DNA of 64,000 bases, taken from positions 1 to 64,000 of the forward strand of contig JALUWX010000006.1 of assembly GCA_027019265.1 (NCBI GenBank). The letters are read 5' to 3'. Source of the stretch: Phycisphaerales bacterium. Lineage in GTDB: Bacteria > Planctomycetota > Phycisphaerae > Phycisphaerales > UBA1924. Position numbers and translations under genes: made by a program. Below, piece by piece: positions 62,593 through 64,000 of this stretch. Positions within the stretch are counted from its first letter, which is position 1; every line of letters starts with the position of its first letter. A model generated the notes under the pieces. That model was not told where the DNA came from. It did not search any database and saw nothing but the letters and a program-made list of their open reading frames with translations.

Positions 62593-62598
62593 TATACT
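62593..62598 (+). promoter_or_regulatory. -10 element TATACT of the low-GC two-gene operon
   Basis: TATACT ends 8 nt before the ATG at 62607, in a locally AT-rich stretch. No Shine-Dalgarno sequence is present, so the transcript is probably leaderless. Confidence 0.55.
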
Positions 62599-62606
62599 GG
62601 CATCAG

Positions 62607-63125
62607 ATGGCTGCACCAATCTTCACACAGCATGAAGCAGATCACCTGATCACGGTCAAGAAAAATGCGATTCTTGACGCTTGGTCTGAAAAAACGACGG
62701 ATCGACAGAACAGCATCGAGTCAGCAGTTCTTGAAGGTGAATCAGATGAAGCAACGCCGGTACCTGTGAGAGTCATTTTTCATCGAAAGCTCGATGTTGG
62801 GTCGACAAATATCACGCTAGAGGCCATGCTTCCAGGCAGGCCGATGGCAGCATTGTGCAGGTATGACATCCACGATTCCCCACATCTGAACAAGAAACAA
62901 TGGATGCGGCCACCTGATCTGATTCCACCGTCTGCGCCCCACAGGCATATTTACAGTGAGCGATCTGAGAGAGAGATTGGTGTCTGGGATGCACGCGCCG
63001 AACTCCTTGACCCAAAGCGATGCTCATCTCGAGAGAGGCTGCTTGGCGCTTTTTTATCAGACATGCGGTTTCATTTTACTGATAATGAATCACAACAAGA
63101 ACTGTTCGAGTGGATCAACCAGTGA
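62607..63125 (+). CDS. DUF6978-like protein, first gene of a low-GC pair
   Basis: The 172-residue product starts AAPIFTQHEADHLITVKKN, close to the TQEEADxLIxxEK start of DUF6978 proteins. It also has the LVRLD-like CRYDIHDSPH strand and a C-terminal HRHIYSERSE matching the family's PHxHxYxE. DUF6978 members are small proteins of unknown function usually found with a DUF1828 gene, as here; both statements are from memory. GC content is clearly lower than in all flanking genes and codon use differs, suggesting transfer. Its stop overlaps the next start (GTGA). An ATG at 62577 is an alternative start. Confidence 0.62.
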   Translation: MAAPIFTQHEADHLITVKKNAILDAWSEKTTDRQNSIESAVLEGESDEATPVPVRVIFHRKLDVGSTNITLEAMLPGRPMAALCRYDIHDSPHLNKKQWMRPPDLIPPSAPHRHIYSERSEREIGVWDARAELLDPKRCSSRERLLGAFLSDMRFHFTDNESQQELFEWINQ

Positions 63126-63871
63126 AACTTAAAACTCTACACAAACTGATGTGCAGCGATCTCGATGTCGAGCATCACGTGGTATCTGATCGGGAATTTT
63201 TATCCAGCAGATTTCAATATGCTGACGGTGATTTGGTTTGTGCTTACTACAACGAAGGCCGAAACGGGCCGTCGCTTACGGACCGCGGAAACACCCTCTA
63301 TAAATTAAAGATAAGAGGACTGTCCCTTGGCGAAAATCGCATTGATTTAATTAGAAAGCTGCTTGCTCCACACGGTGTCGATCTTGTCGGAAGTGAAATC
63401 GTCAGACCACTAGAACCAGCGTCGCCCCAGAGATCTTTTATAGATTTTTGTATAGCAGTCGAACGAGTGTCCACACTTGAGATTCAGTTCGCACACAAAA
63501 AACCGAACTATCTCGCTCAAATGATGGATTATTTAATCACTGAAAGAGTAGAGCCTGCGCGATCTGTACTGAGAGGTTGGACATCCAGCACTATCGACCC
63601 CATGGGTGCGTACCCTATTGATTATTATTGCAATGGATCGGCAAACACAAGGTGTTTATTCACTGTCGCAAACAGGGAGAAGGGGCTACTTGTATCTGCA
63701 GTCTGCAACTATTTCAAAGCTCACAATCAATACAGTCCGACTCTTGTAGTATTTGATTCTGATTCTCCGCTACCAGAGAAACACGTCAGCCGTGTTCGTG
63801 AGTCTGTCGATGAAGTCGTATTCGGGCTCTCAGGGTTTGAGGATAGAGTTGTTGACTTCGCATTGTCTTGA
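63122..63871 (+). CDS. DUF1828-domain protein, second gene of the low-GC pair
   Basis: The 249-residue product has the DUF1828 core at about 15-90: DREFLSSRFQYADGDLVCAYYNEG, SLTDRGNTLYKLKIRG and RKLLAPHGVDLVGSEIV, the usual strand-turn-strand with TDxG. The C-terminal half (about 95-249) has the DUF1829-like pattern ending FGLSGFEDRVVDF. The reaction is unknown; such genes are common on phages and islands. GTG 63122 overlaps the previous stop by 4 nt; an upstream GTG at 63110 is also open. Low GC as for its partner. The pair looks like a two-component accessory system, toxin-antitoxin or defence, which is inference only. Confidence 0.68.
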   Translation: MKLKTLHKLMCSDLDVEHHVVSDREFLSSRFQYADGDLVCAYYNEGRNGPSLTDRGNTLYKLKIRGLSLGENRIDLIRKLLAPHGVDLVGSEIVRPLEPASPQRSFIDFCIAVERVSTLEIQFAHKKPNYLAQMMDYLITERVEPARSVLRGWTSSTIDPMGAYPIDYYCNGSANTRCLFTVANREKGLLVSAVCNYFKAHNQYSPTLVVFDSDSPLPEKHVSRVRESVDEVVFGLSGFEDRVVDFALS

Positions 63872-63876
63872 ACGAA

Positions 63877-64000
63877 TCACCACTCCGGCCCACCAGTGTA
63901 CCGCCCGTAGATATCCGCCATCGCTTGCACCATCTCCCCGAGGGTGCAGTTCGCAAGCGCCCCGTCCACCAGCGCGGGCATCACGTTCTTGTTGTCCCGC
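63877..64000 (-). CDS. 3' end of a methylmalonyl-CoA mutase-type large subunit (partial)
   Basis: Only 40 codons and the stop are in the window; the gene continues to the right on the minus strand. The tail reads RDNKNVMPALVDGALANCTLGEMVQAMADIYGRY when translated, matching the end of the acyl-CoA mutase catalytic domain (NxMPxLxxAxxxxxTLGExxxxxxxxxGxY). The domain stops here without the B12-binding half, so either a separate small subunit or a mutase-alpha type is implied. Base composition is host-like, unlike the neighbouring operon, which ends 6 nt away and is convergent. Confidence 0.7.
   Translation of the reverse strand, partial: RDNKNVMPALVDGALANCTLGEMVQAMADIYGRYTGGPEW

Larger units (their letters stand above)
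61633..62606. repeat. Gene-free stretch occupied by an array of palindromic hairpin modules
   Basis: About 970 bp without a convincing coding region. It contains four modules (given separately) that alternate in orientation, a GA microsatellite, and single extra copies of module arms, for example TTGATCCGGATC at 62251-62262 and ATGTGTGGGT at 62391-62400. Frames that cross it encode only low-complexity peptides. Confidence 0.85.

Noticed and set aside
61633-62606. Retron or group II intron RNA
   Set aside because: No reverse transcriptase gene is in the vicinity, and the paired inverted-end layout does not match msr-msd.

Overview
The window is high-GC bacterial DNA with dense, mostly short-gapped genes, many GTG/TTG starts and very few gene-free stretches. 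The gene content suggests a planctomycete, most likely of the Phycisphaerae. The supporting evidence is: secreted proteins ending in PEP-CTERM-like tails (VPAPS.../VPSPG... + hydrophobic stretch + RRR/RKR); dockerin-like D-x-N-x-D-G repeats at C-termini; a PknB-type kinase fused to TPRs; a fused SecDF; LPS-type sugar genes (kdsB, an hldD-like epimerase) that imply a Gram-negative envelope; and several conserved hypotheticals. This assignment rests on gene content only; no rRNA is present.

Layout. 0-1.4 kb: ndk, csrA and an Nfu-type Fe-S scaffold. 1.4-8.6 kb: a lipoprotein, then a four-gene catabolic cluster (M20 hydrolase, class III aminotransferase, AstA-like and AstD-like proteins) that looks like an arginine/ornithine succinyltransferase route without astB or a classical astE. 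8.6-12.1 kb: tilS, a small protein and pepP. 12.1-16.7 kb (minus strand): a heme/copper module of ctaB, an ABC exporter pair and SCO1, below a secreted EEP-family hydrolase. 16.7-21.5 kb: tRNA-Arg(UCU), the kinase-TPR protein, an HEIGH metalloprotease-like protein, fmt and def. 21.6-33.3 kb: a TPR protein, kdsB, a divergent pyrG, gcvT, phoU, eno, an inactive-looking M50 protein, rhomboid and tgt. 33.4-37.5 kb: yajC and secDF. 37.5-46.4 kb: LysM protein, two sugar-nucleotide SDRs, a QueC-like protein, proS, purD, a DUF4340 protein and a C26 amidotransferase. 46.4-53.2 kb: methyl-cycle genes (metF, sahH, an ArsR-methyltransferase regulator) with a LuxR regulator, a secreted dockerin-bearing protein and a THUMP-like methyltransferase. 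53.2-61.6 kb: TPR lipoprotein, small conserved proteins, a nuclease, asnB, an esterase, a PilZ protein and three small secreted proteins. 61.6-64 kb: a roughly 1 kb gene-free array of hairpins, a low-GC two-gene operon (DUF6978-like/DUF1828-like), and the 3' end of a methylmalonyl-CoA mutase-type gene.

Many first genes of transcription units carry a TAnnnT element (TAGACT, TACGAT, TACACT, TATCAT) only 5-8 nt before the start codon and no Shine-Dalgarno sequence, so leaderless mRNAs appear common here. Genes inside operons use Shine-Dalgarno sites or ATGA/GTGA overlaps.

The best candidate for something undescribed is 61.7-62.45 kb. It holds four short modules, each ending in two palindromic hairpins in inverted orientation. 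Stem sequences match within a module but differ completely between modules, and only a C/G-rich loop core is shared. The array abuts a compositionally foreign two-gene operon.
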